33,958 nt of DNA from an uncultured Pseudohongiella sp. (GTDB taxonomy: Bacteria > Pseudomonadota > Gammaproteobacteria > Pseudomonadales > Pseudohongiellaceae). The first letter of the stretch is position 1. Every line of letters starts with the position of its first letter. The notes under the pieces were generated by a model. It did not search any database and had not been told where the DNA came from. It was given only the letters and a program-made list of their open reading frames with translations. Position numbers and translations under genes: made by a program. Where the stretch lies: NCBI GenBank assembly GCA_902597095.1, contig CACJWK010000024.1:1-33958 (forward strand). The letters run 5' to 3'. Positions 8,491-17,431 of this stretch are shown here, one piece after another.

Positions 8491-9073
8491 GAGAACCCCT
8501 TCAATTGTGTCACTGTTATCCTAGCACAGAAAATATGCTACAAAAGAGCAGCTCGATATGATCGGATAGAGCAATAGACCAAAAGAAAGGGCATGACTGA
8601 TCGTTGGCAAAACACCGTGAAACAGAGAGTCTGCATCATAATATTATCTGGTTAGCAAGACCTCGCTGTCGGCAGCGAATCTGGGCGCAGAGGTGGGCCG
8701 CTACAATTCTTAGCCAGTGCAGGCACTGTCGTATAAGATGGACGAGCTCAAGATTCTTGAACTCAGGGCTCAAGCAGAAATTACTCCCTGTGATCGCTTT
8801 TATCTCCGTCAATTCCACGATGTGCTTCTAGGATAGCAGGCTCTGCCGCTAGATAAGCTTGAGCGGATCATTGATGATTGGATTGAGCTTGAATTAAATC
8901 CGAGCAGTTTGTAATAGCATGCCTTCAAATGATTCACGGTTCATTTAAGTCTCAGCGAATTATAAAGTAGAGGCGTAAAGCCCCTTAATTGAAACTAACT
9001 TCACTTTTTTTCTACACCCAGTAGCAAACCTGTGAGATTCTATCCAACTCTTGCATGATCTGGAGTAATCTCG
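8491..9073. other. 583-base gap holding a decayed DUF885 fragment
   Basis: Between the start of the minus-strand VOC gene and the plus-strand gene at 9074 there is no intact gene. The middle (8642-8914) is a recognisable remnant of a DUF885 gene, listed separately. The flanks (8491-8641 and 8915-9050) show nothing I can name. The ribosome site for the next gene is GGAG near 9062. Confidence 0.6.
8642..8914 (+). pseudogene. Decayed C-terminal fragment of a DUF885 protein
   Basis: One plus-strand frame reads through the region with two internal TAG codons (8711-8713 and one after HDVLLG) and ends at TAA 8912-8914. Its sequence parallels the last about 90 residues of the DUF885 gene at 19577-21430: here EVGRYNS, QALSYKMDELKILELRAQAE, RFYLRQFHDVLLG and QALPLDKLERIIDDWIELE; there EVRRYTVLPGQATSYK, MLKILKLRARAEEALGDRF and FHDVILSGGALPLEILERRID. 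Order and spacing agree. The upstream nine-tenths of the gene is missing. It is a different copy, not a recent duplicate, because residues differ widely. No mobile element is seen beside it. Confidence 0.8.
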
Positions 9074-10075
9074 ATGCGCAACACGATGAAAACAGGCGCT
9101 CTAAGTCTGACTCTGACTGGACTGGTAGTCTCAGCGGCTCACGGACAGATCGAATACTCCCCACCAACTCTGGATTTTGGCGTGCCCGATCTACAGGGCA
9201 CCTGGAGTTATGAAACGCGCACAGGCCTGCAACGGCCTGCTCATTACAGCGAACTTGAGATTGACGAAGCCGCTATGCTGAGCACACTTGAGCCCACCTC
9301 CGAGATCCTTAATGACTATCAAAATTTTGGCACCAACAGACAAAATGACCCTGCCAATGTGGGCGGTTACGATCCTGAATATTTCAGCATCGGGGAGTCC
9401 CTCGCACTGATTGACGGGAAATACCGAACGTCCATTATCATTGATCCGCCGGACGGGCGAATACCTTATCGGGAGCAGGGTGCTGCGAACCGACGCCGGC
9501 AAGCTAGAGCCGTATTTCAGTTTCCAGATTCCCTTGGCCGGAGCGATGGCCCCGAGGGAAGGCCGCTCTCTGACCGCTGCCTGAAGGCTTTTTCGTCGAG
9601 CACACCGTTCATCAGCAGCGTCTACAACAACAATCTGCAGATCATTCAAAGCCCTGACCATGTTGTCCTTGTGGTCGAGATGGTTCATGACGCGCGAATC
9701 GTGAAGATAGACCAGGCCCATCGTGACCTGCCTTACAACAAATGGCTGGGAGATTCTGTGGGTTACTATGACGGCGATACCCTGGTGGTCACCACTAAGA
9801 ACTTCAGTGAATGGGAAATTGCGCAGGGCTACGGCATCAATGCGTCGATGAATATGGTGCTTACAGAGCGCTTTCGCCGGGTGGCTGACGATGAAATCCG
9901 TTACAGTTTTACAATTGAGGATCCGGAGCTTTATACCCAGCCCTGGACGGGGGAGATGCCAATGCGACCCTCTTCCGGTTTGTATGAATACTCCTGCCAC
10001 GAGGGTAACCACGCCCTGCCTGGTATTCTGGCGGGGGCCCGGCGTCTCGAGATTGAAGAAGAGATGAATCGCTAG
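9074..10075 (+). CDS. Exported conserved protein of unknown function
   Basis: This 333-residue protein has a signal peptide ending about AAHGQ. GVPDLQGTW follows at the mature N-terminus, then DPPDGRIPYREQG, SDRCL, YNKWLGDSVGYYDGDTLVVTT, MVLTERFRRV and YEYSCHEGNHALPGIL. I recognise this as a widespread uncharacterised secreted family of environmental proteobacteria and acidobacteria, where DLxGxW, DPPDGRIP, DGDTLVV and EYxCHEGN recur. I do not know its function. The start is supported by GGAG ten bases upstream. Two Cys (in SDRCL and SCHEGN) could form a disulfide. It is followed 88 bases later by the methyltransferase-like gene. Confidence 0.75.
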   Translation: MRNTMKTGALSLTLTGLVVSAAHGQIEYSPPTLDFGVPDLQGTWSYETRTGLQRPAHYSELEIDEAAMLSTLEPTSEILNDYQNFGTNRQNDPANVGGYDPEYFSIGESLALIDGKYRTSIIIDPPDGRIPYREQGAANRRRQARAVFQFPDSLGRSDGPEGRPLSDRCLKAFSSSTPFISSVYNNNLQIIQSPDHVVLVVEMVHDARIVKIDQAHRDLPYNKWLGDSVGYYDGDTLVVTTKNFSEWEIAQGYGINASMNMVLTERFRRVADDEIRYSFTIEDPELYTQPWTGEMPMRPSSGLYEYSCHEGNHALPGILAGARRLEIEEEMNR

Positions 10076-10163
10076 CTGCGGATGTGAGCGACACTCACTG
10101 TCGCAATCTGCCGTGGTAATTGGTAACTTGGCTGTGAGAAAAACAACTATAGAGGCCGCGCCG

Positions 10164-10799
10164 ATGACTCTGGAAGTCACCCAATTCGTAGCTATGTTCC
10201 TCGCTGCATTTTACAGTGCAGTCGCGCTCTTCTACCTGATATTTGCCAAGCTCCTCAAGCGCAAACACCAAGGTCAATCAATGATCCACATGGGTGAACG
10301 CTACTCCCGGCATTGGTGGAACCATCTGACGTTTCGGCTTTTTCGCATCGCGATTTGGGCAGCTTGTGTGCTGCGCCTCTTGTTCCCGGCGATGGAGCGC
10401 TGGTTGCTGCCCGTGGCAAGCTTACAATCGGACTGGATCGCGCTTGCCGGTTTAGGTTTGTTGTGTTTCGGTTTTGCTCTGGCGGTCTGTGGCAGCCTGA
10501 GCCTGGCAGTGGCCTGGCGCTCTGGCATTGACGAGGCTGCCAGTGAGCAATTGGTAACGACTCAACTTTACGCATTGACCAGAAATCCGACTTTCGTCGG
10601 TGTGCGCCTTGCTCAGCTGGGGTTTTTTCTTGCCTGGCCCACCGTGTTCTCTCTGGTTTGCCTGATCGTCGGATGGATCGCTGTCAGTGTGCAGGTCGAA
10701 TTGGAGGAAGCGCATCTTCAGCAGCGTTTCGGCGACAGCTACTCAGATTATCAACGTGCAGTAGGGCGTTGGTTTCTGACAGGCAGGCAGGCAGCCTGA
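10164..10799 (+). CDS. ICMT/PEMT-like membrane methyltransferase
   Basis: This is a 211-residue membrane protein with about five hydrophobic segments. The C-terminal part carries the signature of the isoprenylcysteine carboxyl methyltransferase / phospholipid methyltransferase group: LYALTRNPTFVG, then LEEAHLQQRFGDSYSDYQRAVGRW. The RNPxxxG and the paired Glu with FGxxYxxY are the parts that bind S-adenosylmethionine in characterised members. Bacterial relatives act on lipids, isoprenoids or unknown small molecules. The ATG at 10164 follows AGAGG by eight bases; a GTG at 10113 is in frame but lacks a ribosome site. It lies 100 bases before the acylase gene and could be cotranscribed with it. 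Substrate unknown. Confidence 0.75.
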   Translation: MTLEVTQFVAMFLAAFYSAVALFYLIFAKLLKRKHQGQSMIHMGERYSRHWWNHLTFRLFRIAIWAACVLRLLFPAMERWLLPVASLQSDWIALAGLGLLCFGFALAVCGSLSLAVAWRSGIDEAASEQLVTTQLYALTRNPTFVGVRLAQLGFFLAWPTVFSLVCLIVGWIAVSVQVELEEAHLQQRFGDSYSDYQRAVGRWFLTGRQAA

Positions 10800-10899
10800 A
10801 GCACTTCACAAGGCGCCCCGCTTCAACATCTGGACAAGAGTTAGGATAGGGAATAGCCTTTGGGCTTCTAAAGTTTCTTTGAGTCCACTGAGGGTCTTG

Positions 10900-13200
10900 A
10901 TGACACGCCTTGATTGCAATAAACTGCCGGTCTTTTTCCTGCTAACTGCAACCGTCCTTGGCGTTACAGCCTGTTCTGAGGCGCCCGACTCTAGAGCTGT
11001 CCTCGCTCAGTCCGGGCCTGCTGCTGTTACTGCTTCGCAAAATGAGCCCCGAAACGAAGTACATCTTCGCTGGACCAAGCACGGCATTCCCCACATCAAG
11101 GCCAACAGCTGGGAAGGTCTCGGCTACGGATTTGCTCAAGCTATTGCCGCCAACACCATCTGTGTGCTGGCCAGAGAGTTTGTGACGGTTCGTGGTGAGC
11201 AGGCGAAATACTTTGGCGCCACTGAGGCCAATATCAATCAGGATGCTTTCCACCGTGCGCTGCTGCATCAGGACAAACTGTATGAGTATCTAAGTTATGG
11301 TTCCGCGGATTCGGCCGCGATGGATGCGGGCTACATCAAAGGCTATAACGATTACATTGAGAGTCATCGTGGCGCTATGCCCGAATCCTGCGACAACGCA
11401 CCCTGGATTAGCCCAATTAATGAAAGTGACCTGGCCCGTATAACGCTCGGTGTCGGCATACGTTATGGTCTGGGTCGGTTCGCGAACCAGATTGCCAGCT
11501 CCGAGCCTGGTCTTGAATTGGCGCAGTTGCAGCCGCTCGACCTAGAAATTGATCGCGACATGATTGGCAGCAACGCTCTTGGATTTGGCAGCGCGCTCAC
11601 CGAAAGCGGCCGTGGCTTGCTGATGGGAAATCCGCATTACCCCTGGCAGGGGTCTTCCCGTTTTCACATGGCGCATTTGACCTACCCTGGTGAGATAGAT
11701 GTGATGGGAGTTGGTCTGATTTCTACTGCCCGCATCGCCATTGGTTTTACCGAGCATGTAGCCTGGTCCCACACGGTATCCACTGCGCTGCGATTCACCA
11801 TGTTCCGTTTGGATTTGGTGCCGGGTAATCCCATGGCCTATCGCGTGGGTGATGAGGTGCGCGACATCGAGGCGATGGAGATTCAGGTTGAGATTCCCGA
11901 GGGGATGGCAACGCGCACGGTTCACATGACCCACCTGGGTCCTGTGGTAGCAGGGCAGGGTACACCCTGGACTGACGAGAATGTGTATGTGATCCGCGAC
12001 GTGAACTATGAAAACTATCGCTCCAGCGATCAGTATCGAGATATCAGTAATGCGCGCAATGTGGAGGAGCTGCGCACGGCATTGGCGACTCACCAGGGTG
12101 CAGCATTTGTCAATACCATCGCAGCGGATCGTGATGGCGGTGCGCTCTATGCTGATATGTCTGCGATTCCCAATGTCTCTGCCGAACTGCTGGAGCGCTG
12201 CGCGGTAGATACGGGTAATCCAAGAATCATTACTCTGAATGGATCAGACCCTAGCTGCGATTGGCAGGTAGATCCTGCTGCGGCCTATCCGGGCTTGATG
12301 CCCCCAACTGAACAACCCAGTCTAATAACTGACACCTATGTGAGTAACAGTAATGACTCCTACTGGCTGTCCAATCCGGACAGCAGGCTGGAAGGTTTCT
12401 CGCCGATCATTGGTGACGAGCAAACCACGCGCTCGCTGCGTACACGCGCTGGTCTTGTAATGGTGGATGAAGTGATTAGAAGCGGTCAGAAGTTCACACA
12501 GCAAAAGGTGAAAGATTTACTGTTTAACCATCGCCACTACGGCGCCGAGCTGCTGCTGGATGAAATTCTTGAGATTTGCGCTGATCAGGTCAGCCTTGCT
12601 GAGGCCTGCGCCATTCTTGCCAGTTGGGATCGGCGTCAGGATATAGATAGTGTTGGTGCACACATCTTCAATCAGTTCTGGGCAAACGCGCGCGGCCTGT
12701 CAGAACATTTCGCCACTCCTTTTGATCTGGATGACCCGTTCAATACGCCAGCGGGCTTAACCACAGAAAATGAAGATACCCGGGAACTGATTGTAGCTGC
12801 TCTGGATGCGGGCGTGGCGTCACTGCAGGAAGCCGGTATTGCTCTGGATGCCCCATGGGGCGAAGTTCAGTTCGCCATTCGCAATGGTGAGAAGATTGGG
12901 ATCCCTGGCGGTTCCGGTGGGCAGGGGCTGTTCAGCGTTATCACTGCACGCTTCAATCCAGAAAACGGAGGATATAACCCGATCACCCACGGTAACAGCT
13001 ATATCCAGACCGTGACCTGGGATGAGAATGGCGTGCCGGACGCTGATGCCATTCTGACTTATTCCCAGTCTCCGGAACCAGATTCGTCTTATTACTCTGA
13101 TCTGACCAAGATGTATTCACAAAGTGGTTGGGTGGATTTGCCTTTCACTGACGAGCAGATTCAGGCTCAGCTGGTGAGGGAAGAAATGCTTCACTTTTGA
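10900..13200 (+). CDS. Penicillin-acylase family lipoprotein, probable N-acyl-homoserine-lactone acylase
   Basis: This 766-residue Ntn-hydrolase precursor starts with a lipoprotein signal ending VTAC. The autocatalytic cleavage and nucleophile site is Gly-Ser224 in MIGSNALGFGSAL, followed by GRGLLMGNPHYPW, FHMAHLTYPGEIDVMG and TEHVAWSHTVSTALRF. This order matches PvdQ/QuiP-type AHL acylases closely. Residues 1-223 would give the signal, alpha chain and linker, and 224-766 the beta chain. The enzyme would remove acyl chains from homoserine lactones or other amides in the periplasm. GAGGG lies six bases before the chosen ATG; a TTG at 10879 is also in frame. Its lipid anchor is a feature of this protein, not of soluble PvdQ. 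Whether it quenches signals or scavenges amides cannot be told. Confidence 0.88.
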   Translation: MTRLDCNKLPVFFLLTATVLGVTACSEAPDSRAVLAQSGPAAVTASQNEPRNEVHLRWTKHGIPHIKANSWEGLGYGFAQAIAANTICVLAREFVTVRGEQAKYFGATEANINQDAFHRALLHQDKLYEYLSYGSADSAAMDAGYIKGYNDYIESHRGAMPESCDNAPWISPINESDLARITLGVGIRYGLGRFANQIASSEPGLELAQLQPLDLEIDRDMIGSNALGFGSALTESGRGLLMGNPHYPWQGSSRFHMAHLTYPGEIDVMGVGLISTARIAIGFTEHVAWSHTVSTALRFTMFRLDLVPGNPMAYRVGDEVRDIEAMEIQVEIPEGMATRTVHMTHLGPVVAGQGTPWTDENVYVIRDVNYENYRSSDQYRDISNARNVEELRTALATHQGAAFVNTIAADRDGGALYADMSAIPNVSAELLERCAVDTGNPRIITLNGSDPSCDWQVDPAAAYPGLMPPTEQPSLITDTYVSNSNDSYWLSNPDSRLEGFSPIIGDEQTTRSLRTRAGLVMVDEVIRSGQKFTQQKVKDLLFNHRHYGAELLLDEILEICADQVSLAEACAILASWDRRQDIDSVGAHIFNQFWANARGLSEHFATPFDLDDPFNTPAGLTTENEDTRELIVAALDAGVASLQEAGIALDAPWGEVQFAIRNGEKIGIPGGSGGQGLFSVITARFNPENGGYNPITHGNSYIQTVTWDENGVPDADAILTYSQSPEPDSSYYSDLTKMYSQSGWVDLPFTDEQIQAQLVREEMLHF

Positions 13201-13392
13201 CCAGTATCTTGATTCAACTACCCGGTTAATACACGAGATAGCCACAGCCGGGCCGGTCATTACATATCCCGGTAAGCGGATGTAAAAATTCTACTGAAAT
13301 AACCCGGACGACAGGAACAATCGGAACACTGCCTGGTTAAGAGGCCCTCATGGTAGGCCGTTTGTCAGGATATGGTATGAAATCAGGTGGAA

Positions 13393-13821
13393 TTAACCCT
13401 GAGCTTGATTGACGGGACGTACCTGAACTCGCCCATCAGTGTAGTACCAGCGCCCTTTGTGGCGTTCGAATACAGAAACTTCGTGATGGCGCTGTAACTC
13501 TCCCTTGCTGTCGATAAAATCTGCAACGAATTCGACGCCGCCCCTGTTGCCCTGCTGCCCGGACTGAAGGATCTGAAGGTTTTGCCAGTCATGGGTTTTC
13601 AGAGATAATGAGTTGGCGGTGTTGCCACGTACATAGGCGGGGTGCCAGGTATCTACCAAATATTGGCCATATCCACCGATTGTGTATGCTGTGAATCGCG
13701 ACCGCATAACCTGTCTTGGTGTTTTTGGTACGTTTTTGCCCTTTAAAAATGGCTCGCAGCACTTTGCAAATGGCTTGCCGGAGCAGCAGGGGCATGTGTC
13801 TAAGGGGCTGATAACGACCAT
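13393..13821 (-). CDS. ychJ: YchJ family protein with SEC-C zinc motif
   Basis: This 142-residue cytoplasmic protein has an N-terminal SEC-C-type metal motif CPCCSGKPFAKCCEPFLKG (Cys10, Cys12, Cys21, Cys22). The YchJ/NTF2-like region follows: PRQVMRSRFTAYTIGGYGQYLVDTWHP, and WYYTDGRV near the end. The family usually shows CPCGSG; here the Gly is Cys (CPCCSG). Length matches YchJ proteins of gammaproteobacteria, and no partner gene adjoins. Its molecular role is unknown in general; a zinc-stabilised small adaptor is the usual assumption. It is convergent with the acylase gene and divergent from the TonB receptor gene. Confidence 0.88.
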   Translation of the reverse strand: MVVISPLDTCPCCSGKPFAKCCEPFLKGKNVPKTPRQVMRSRFTAYTIGGYGQYLVDTWHPAYVRGNTANSLSLKTHDWQNLQILQSGQQGNRGGVEFVADFIDSKGELQRHHEVSVFERHKGRWYYTDGRVQVRPVNQAQG

Positions 13822-14121
13822 TGTAGTTTATATAGAAGTAGCATTGCTGGTGTACTGTCCTGTATATCTTTTACCAGACTCAATGCTTCAGTATCAAGCG
13901 TGTTTCAAACATCTTCCGACTGACAATAATTCGCGAAACTTCCGTCTTCTTCTGCCTAATGATGATCTCTTGCTAATTACGCTTTGTAATAATTTGACAC
14001 GATTTTCTCAGGCTAATGCGATGTGAAAAAGGCATAATCCACGTCACTTCTTTGATCTTAATTGTTTTTCGTCCATCGCATGAGGGCACTGCTTTTGTTT
14101 CTCCGGGGAGCCAATCGAATC
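13822..14121. other. Divergent gap ychJ / TonB-dependent receptor
   Basis: No gene is seen. A TTGACA box at 13994-13999 is the clearest promoter element; it is listed separately. Between the ATG at 14080 and the GTG at 14122 lies a GGGGAG ribosome site (14105-14110), which decides the receptor start. Confidence 0.45.
13994..14022 (+). promoter_or_regulatory. Possible sigma-70 promoter of the TonB-dependent receptor gene
   Basis: A perfect TTGACA at 13994-13999 is followed, 17 bases on, by TGCGAT (three of six matches to TATAAT). The -35 box is strong and the -10 weak. It would start transcription roughly 90 bases before the chosen GTG. Confidence 0.35.
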
Positions 14122-16272
14122 GTGAATAACAAAAACTTAGGATTTTCGTACATTTACTTTTTCGTGCTCATCCTGGTAGCCCCGTACGTTTGTGCGCAGG
14201 CCCCAGAAACCGCTAGCGATGCAACGGTGACTTATCCCGCTGAGTACTTTGCTCAATTCAACCCCTATTCAGTCAATGACATGTTGCAACGTATACCCGG
14301 AATCGCTCTCGCGCGCAGCGGTAGCCGCAGTCAGAGCCGGGGCGGTGGTCGAGGTCTTGGTGCAGGCGGGGAGCAAGTATTAATCAATGGTAGACGGATA
14401 GCAGGCAAAAGCAATGAAGGAGATTCTCAGCTTTCACGCATCCCTGCATCAGAAGTGCGCTACATTGAAATTATTAGGGGGACTTCAGGCGCGTTGGATG
14501 TTCGCGGGGGAACACAGGTCATCAATGTTGTCCTTAATGATGCTCTCTCCAGCGTCAGTTTCGCCTACGAGGTAAACATGGACAGGGCCCTTGATGGGAC
14601 TCTTATTCCGGGTGGTAAGATTGCGGCGACCGGGCAATACGGGGCGCTCAACTACTTTCTAAGTGCCGAGCGCGAGCCTCGTTATGACTTTCGTGACGGT
14701 TTTGAAAGCGCCTTTGACCGATTTGGAGATCTTGCCGAGACGGTGAACCGTGATGAAACTACAGACGGTTGGCCGATCTCATTAACCGCAAACTTTGGCT
14801 ATGAGTTCTCTCCGACCGATACGGCTAATCTCAATTTTTCATGGACCGGGAATGATGTTGAATATGATACGGACCGGGTTATTACCCGATACCAATCCGA
14901 CGCGGTCGCAAGCCGGATCTTTGAGCGGGATACTCAGCCAAGTGAATCCAACGGATTTGAGGTTGGCGGCGATTACATGCACGTCCTCGATAACGGGAGC
15001 AGGTGGAAGACGATTGCCATCGTTAATGAAAAAGAAAACGAGTTTGAACGCAGTCGTTTTAAGGTAGACGCTTTCTCCTCGATCGAAACGAAAGATCTTT
15101 ACCTGTTCAATTATGAGAAGTATCAGGAACGCATAATTCGGTCGTCATATGTCTTTGATTTATCGCAGGGCCAATCTATTGAGGCGGGTGTTGAAAGGGC
15201 CCAAACCATCGTAGATACGTCTCTACGGCTTGGTTTGCTCACTGGAGTAGCCGGCGGGCAAGAGTTTGGCGGTCTCACGCCGGTGACTAGTTCAGTAGGC
15301 ACAGTAGAAGAGATGAGGCTGGAGTATTTTACAATTCACAACTGGTCAATGAACGACCGAATGACGCTTGAGACCACGCTGCTTGTTGAGGACAGTTCAA
15401 TATCTCAGAGCGGTACCCTGGCCAATTCGCGCGACTTCTCATTCTTCCGCCCCAAGGTGGATTATCGATTCGATATCACACCAAGCATTCAATTCAGAGG
15501 TGTCGTTCAGAAAATAGTGAATCAGCTTAGCTTCAGGGATTTCACCGCGGGCGTAGACCAGATGGATGATGAGCAAAATTCTTTCGAAGGAAATTCAGAC
15601 ATTCAGCAGATGTCCTGGTGGAACTACGAAGCAAATTTAGAGTACCGACTCCCCAATGACGCCGGCGTTATCAACACGCAGCTGTATTATCAAACAGTGT
15701 TCGACATTATCGACAATGTCGATGTGTCGCGGAACGGAAAAATACTCTCGGCCCGTGGCAATACCGGAGACGGAAGGCGCTATGGGCTGAACCTCAGCAA
15801 CAGCCTCCGCCTGGGGTTTCTGAATCAACCCAATATGCTGCTAACCGCCGGACTCAGCCTTGAGGAGGCGACTCACTATGACTCAATACTCAAGAAAGAC
15901 CGAGAACGCAGAATGGGTCCGCGTGATGGGGGCGGGAGCAGATATGCAATTGGTTTTCGCCATGATATCCCCAGATTAAACAACACGAACTGGGGTTTTA
16001 ACGCCAACAAACGATTCCTGAACGATTTTATGGTCTGGGACATTGATAAGACCGAGCATTTCTCCCCGGATTGGTCTTGGTCTGCCTGGGCGGAAACGCA
16101 GGCTTGGGGTGGTCTTGTATACAGGTTTGAGGCTCGAGACTCTGGCGAACGTTGCCGGTTGCGCACGCGATATGCGGGCGGCACGACCGTTACGGGATAC
16201 GTAGACGAAGTAGAGGACTCCTGCTCAATTAACGGACCTATCTACGCCATTAAGGTACGAGGCACATTCTAA
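14122..16272 (+). CDS. TonB-dependent outer-membrane receptor
   Basis: The plug domain begins soon after the signal peptide (SVNDMLQRIPGIAL, EQVLINGRRIAGKSNEGDSQ, ASEVRYIEIIRGTSGALDVRGG), and the remaining 550 residues have the alternating polar/aromatic pattern of a 22-strand barrel, ending VRGTF with the C-terminal Phe used by the BAM complex. The GTG at 14122 is preferred (716 residues): GGGGAG lies 11 bases upstream and it gives a compact signal peptide ending VCAQA. The ATG at 14080 would add 14 residues with no ribosome site. A Gly/Arg/Ser-rich stretch (SRSQSRGGGRGLGAGG) in the plug is unusual and may be a flexible loop. Imports an unknown ligand (siderophore, vitamin, glycan or lipid); no neighbouring gene points to one. 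Confidence 0.88.
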   Translation: MNNKNLGFSYIYFFVLILVAPYVCAQAPETASDATVTYPAEYFAQFNPYSVNDMLQRIPGIALARSGSRSQSRGGGRGLGAGGEQVLINGRRIAGKSNEGDSQLSRIPASEVRYIEIIRGTSGALDVRGGTQVINVVLNDALSSVSFAYEVNMDRALDGTLIPGGKIAATGQYGALNYFLSAEREPRYDFRDGFESAFDRFGDLAETVNRDETTDGWPISLTANFGYEFSPTDTANLNFSWTGNDVEYDTDRVITRYQSDAVASRIFERDTQPSESNGFEVGGDYMHVLDNGSRWKTIAIVNEKENEFERSRFKVDAFSSIETKDLYLFNYEKYQERIIRSSYVFDLSQGQSIEAGVERAQTIVDTSLRLGLLTGVAGGQEFGGLTPVTSSVGTVEEMRLEYFTIHNWSMNDRMTLETTLLVEDSSISQSGTLANSRDFSFFRPKVDYRFDITPSIQFRGVVQKIVNQLSFRDFTAGVDQMDDEQNSFEGNSDIQQMSWWNYEANLEYRLPNDAGVINTQLYYQTVFDIIDNVDVSRNGKILSARGNTGDGRRYGLNLSNSLRLGFLNQPNMLLTAGLSLEEATHYDSILKKDRERRMGPRDGGGSRYAIGFRHDIPRLNNTNWGFNANKRFLNDFMVWDIDKTEHFSPDWSWSAWAETQAWGGLVYRFEARDSGERCRLRTRYAGGTTVTGYVDEVEDSCSINGPIYAIKVRGTF

Positions 16273-16346
16273 TGGGCTGTTAGCGCTGGGAGAAATGTCT
16301 CGCTCATGTCAAAATATGGGGCATTTTTCATTACCTGTCTCCGTCT

Positions 16347-17414
16347 ATGTCGCTGGCGAATAAACTGGTCGTAACGGCCCTCAAAGACTTAACCCCTTAC
16401 CAATCAGCACGCCGGATAGGCGGGATTGGTCAGATTTATCTGAACGCAAATGAATCGGCTTTCCCTCCATACCAGATGCCTGAGAACGAAACTTGGAATC
16501 GCTATCCTGATTTTTTGCCGTCCGAGCTGGCGAGAGCCTACGGTCGTTATGCAAATGTGAGCCCTGACAACGTGCTGGCGGTGCGGGGGGCTGATGAAGC
16601 GATTGATTTACTGATCAGGACCTATTGCGAGCCGCACCAGGATGCCATTCGAATTCAGAGTCCGACCTATTCGATGTACGAATTTGTCGCGCAAGCTCAC
16701 GGGGTGGCGGTAGAAACGGTGCCGCTGAATGATCAGTTCGCTCTGAATGTCGCCGCAAACCAGCGGGCCGCGGCTGACCAGAAGCGCTTGAAGATCTTGT
16801 TTATCTGTAATCCCAATAATCCCACTGGCAATCTGATGGCAGTGTCGGACATCATCCGCATCGCGGAGGCACAGCGTGATCAGGCATTCGTCGTCGTTGA
16901 CGAGGCATATATTGAGTACACCCCGTCTGACACCTTGCTTCCGTTGCTTGCTGACCATCCCAATCTGGTGATCATTCGCACTTTATCCAAAGCATTTGCC
17001 TTGGCTGCCATTCGGGTGGGTTTCATTGTCGCGGCAGAAGAGGTGTTGGAGCAGATCAACAAACTCATCCCTCCTTACCCCATGCCAGATGACAGCGCGC
17101 GGATTGGCATTAACGCACTGTCCGATCCGGGCATTGAGTACATGCGGTCCTGCTGCGAGCGGGTTATTAATTTGAGAGAACGGGCTCGCGAGGAATTGAT
17201 TCCTCTGGATGCTATTGAGCAGGTTTATGACAGCACGACAAATTTCCTGCTGGTGCGCTTTAAAAAGGCACCCAACGCTATGAAGCACTTATTAAATGCT
17301 GGCGTTGTGATTCGCGATCAAACCCACTTTAAGCAGTTGCCGCAGCATCTGCGAATTTCAGTAGGTGTTTCGGAAGATATGCAGGAAATTTTGAATCACC
17401 TGCGCCGACTCTGA
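16347..17414 (+). CDS. hisC: Histidinol-phosphate aminotransferase
   Basis: This 355-residue fold-type I PLP enzyme matches the HisC length. The N-terminus LTPYQSARRIGG and YLNANESAFPP is characteristic of HisC rather than general aspartate aminotransferases. PLP contacts are visible: Asn158 in CNPNNPTG, Asp185 in VVDEAYIEY, Lys215 (Schiff base) in RTLSKAFALA and Arg223. It would catalyse L-histidinol phosphate/2-oxoglutarate exchange in histidine synthesis, and some members also take aromatic substrates. No other his genes adjoin. The next gene, a YjiH-type membrane protein, starts 17 bases after its stop, so the two look cotranscribed. No strong ribosome site precedes the ATG. Confidence 0.88.
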   Translation: MSLANKLVVTALKDLTPYQSARRIGGIGQIYLNANESAFPPYQMPENETWNRYPDFLPSELARAYGRYANVSPDNVLAVRGADEAIDLLIRTYCEPHQDAIRIQSPTYSMYEFVAQAHGVAVETVPLNDQFALNVAANQRAAADQKRLKILFICNPNNPTGNLMAVSDIIRIAEAQRDQAFVVVDEAYIEYTPSDTLLPLLADHPNLVIIRTLSKAFALAAIRVGFIVAAEEVLEQINKLIPPYPMPDDSARIGINALSDPGIEYMRSCCERVINLRERAREELIPLDAIEQVYDSTTNFLLVRFKKAPNAMKHLLNAGVVIRDQTHFKQLPQHLRISVGVSEDMQEILNHLRRL

Positions 17415-17431
17415 GCAGGTAGAACCTACTG

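Noticed and set aside
9191..10180. Long minus-strand open frame of 329 codons
   Set aside because: It is antisense to the exported protein at 9074-10075, which has a ribosome site, a signal peptide and family motifs. The antisense translation shows no domain.
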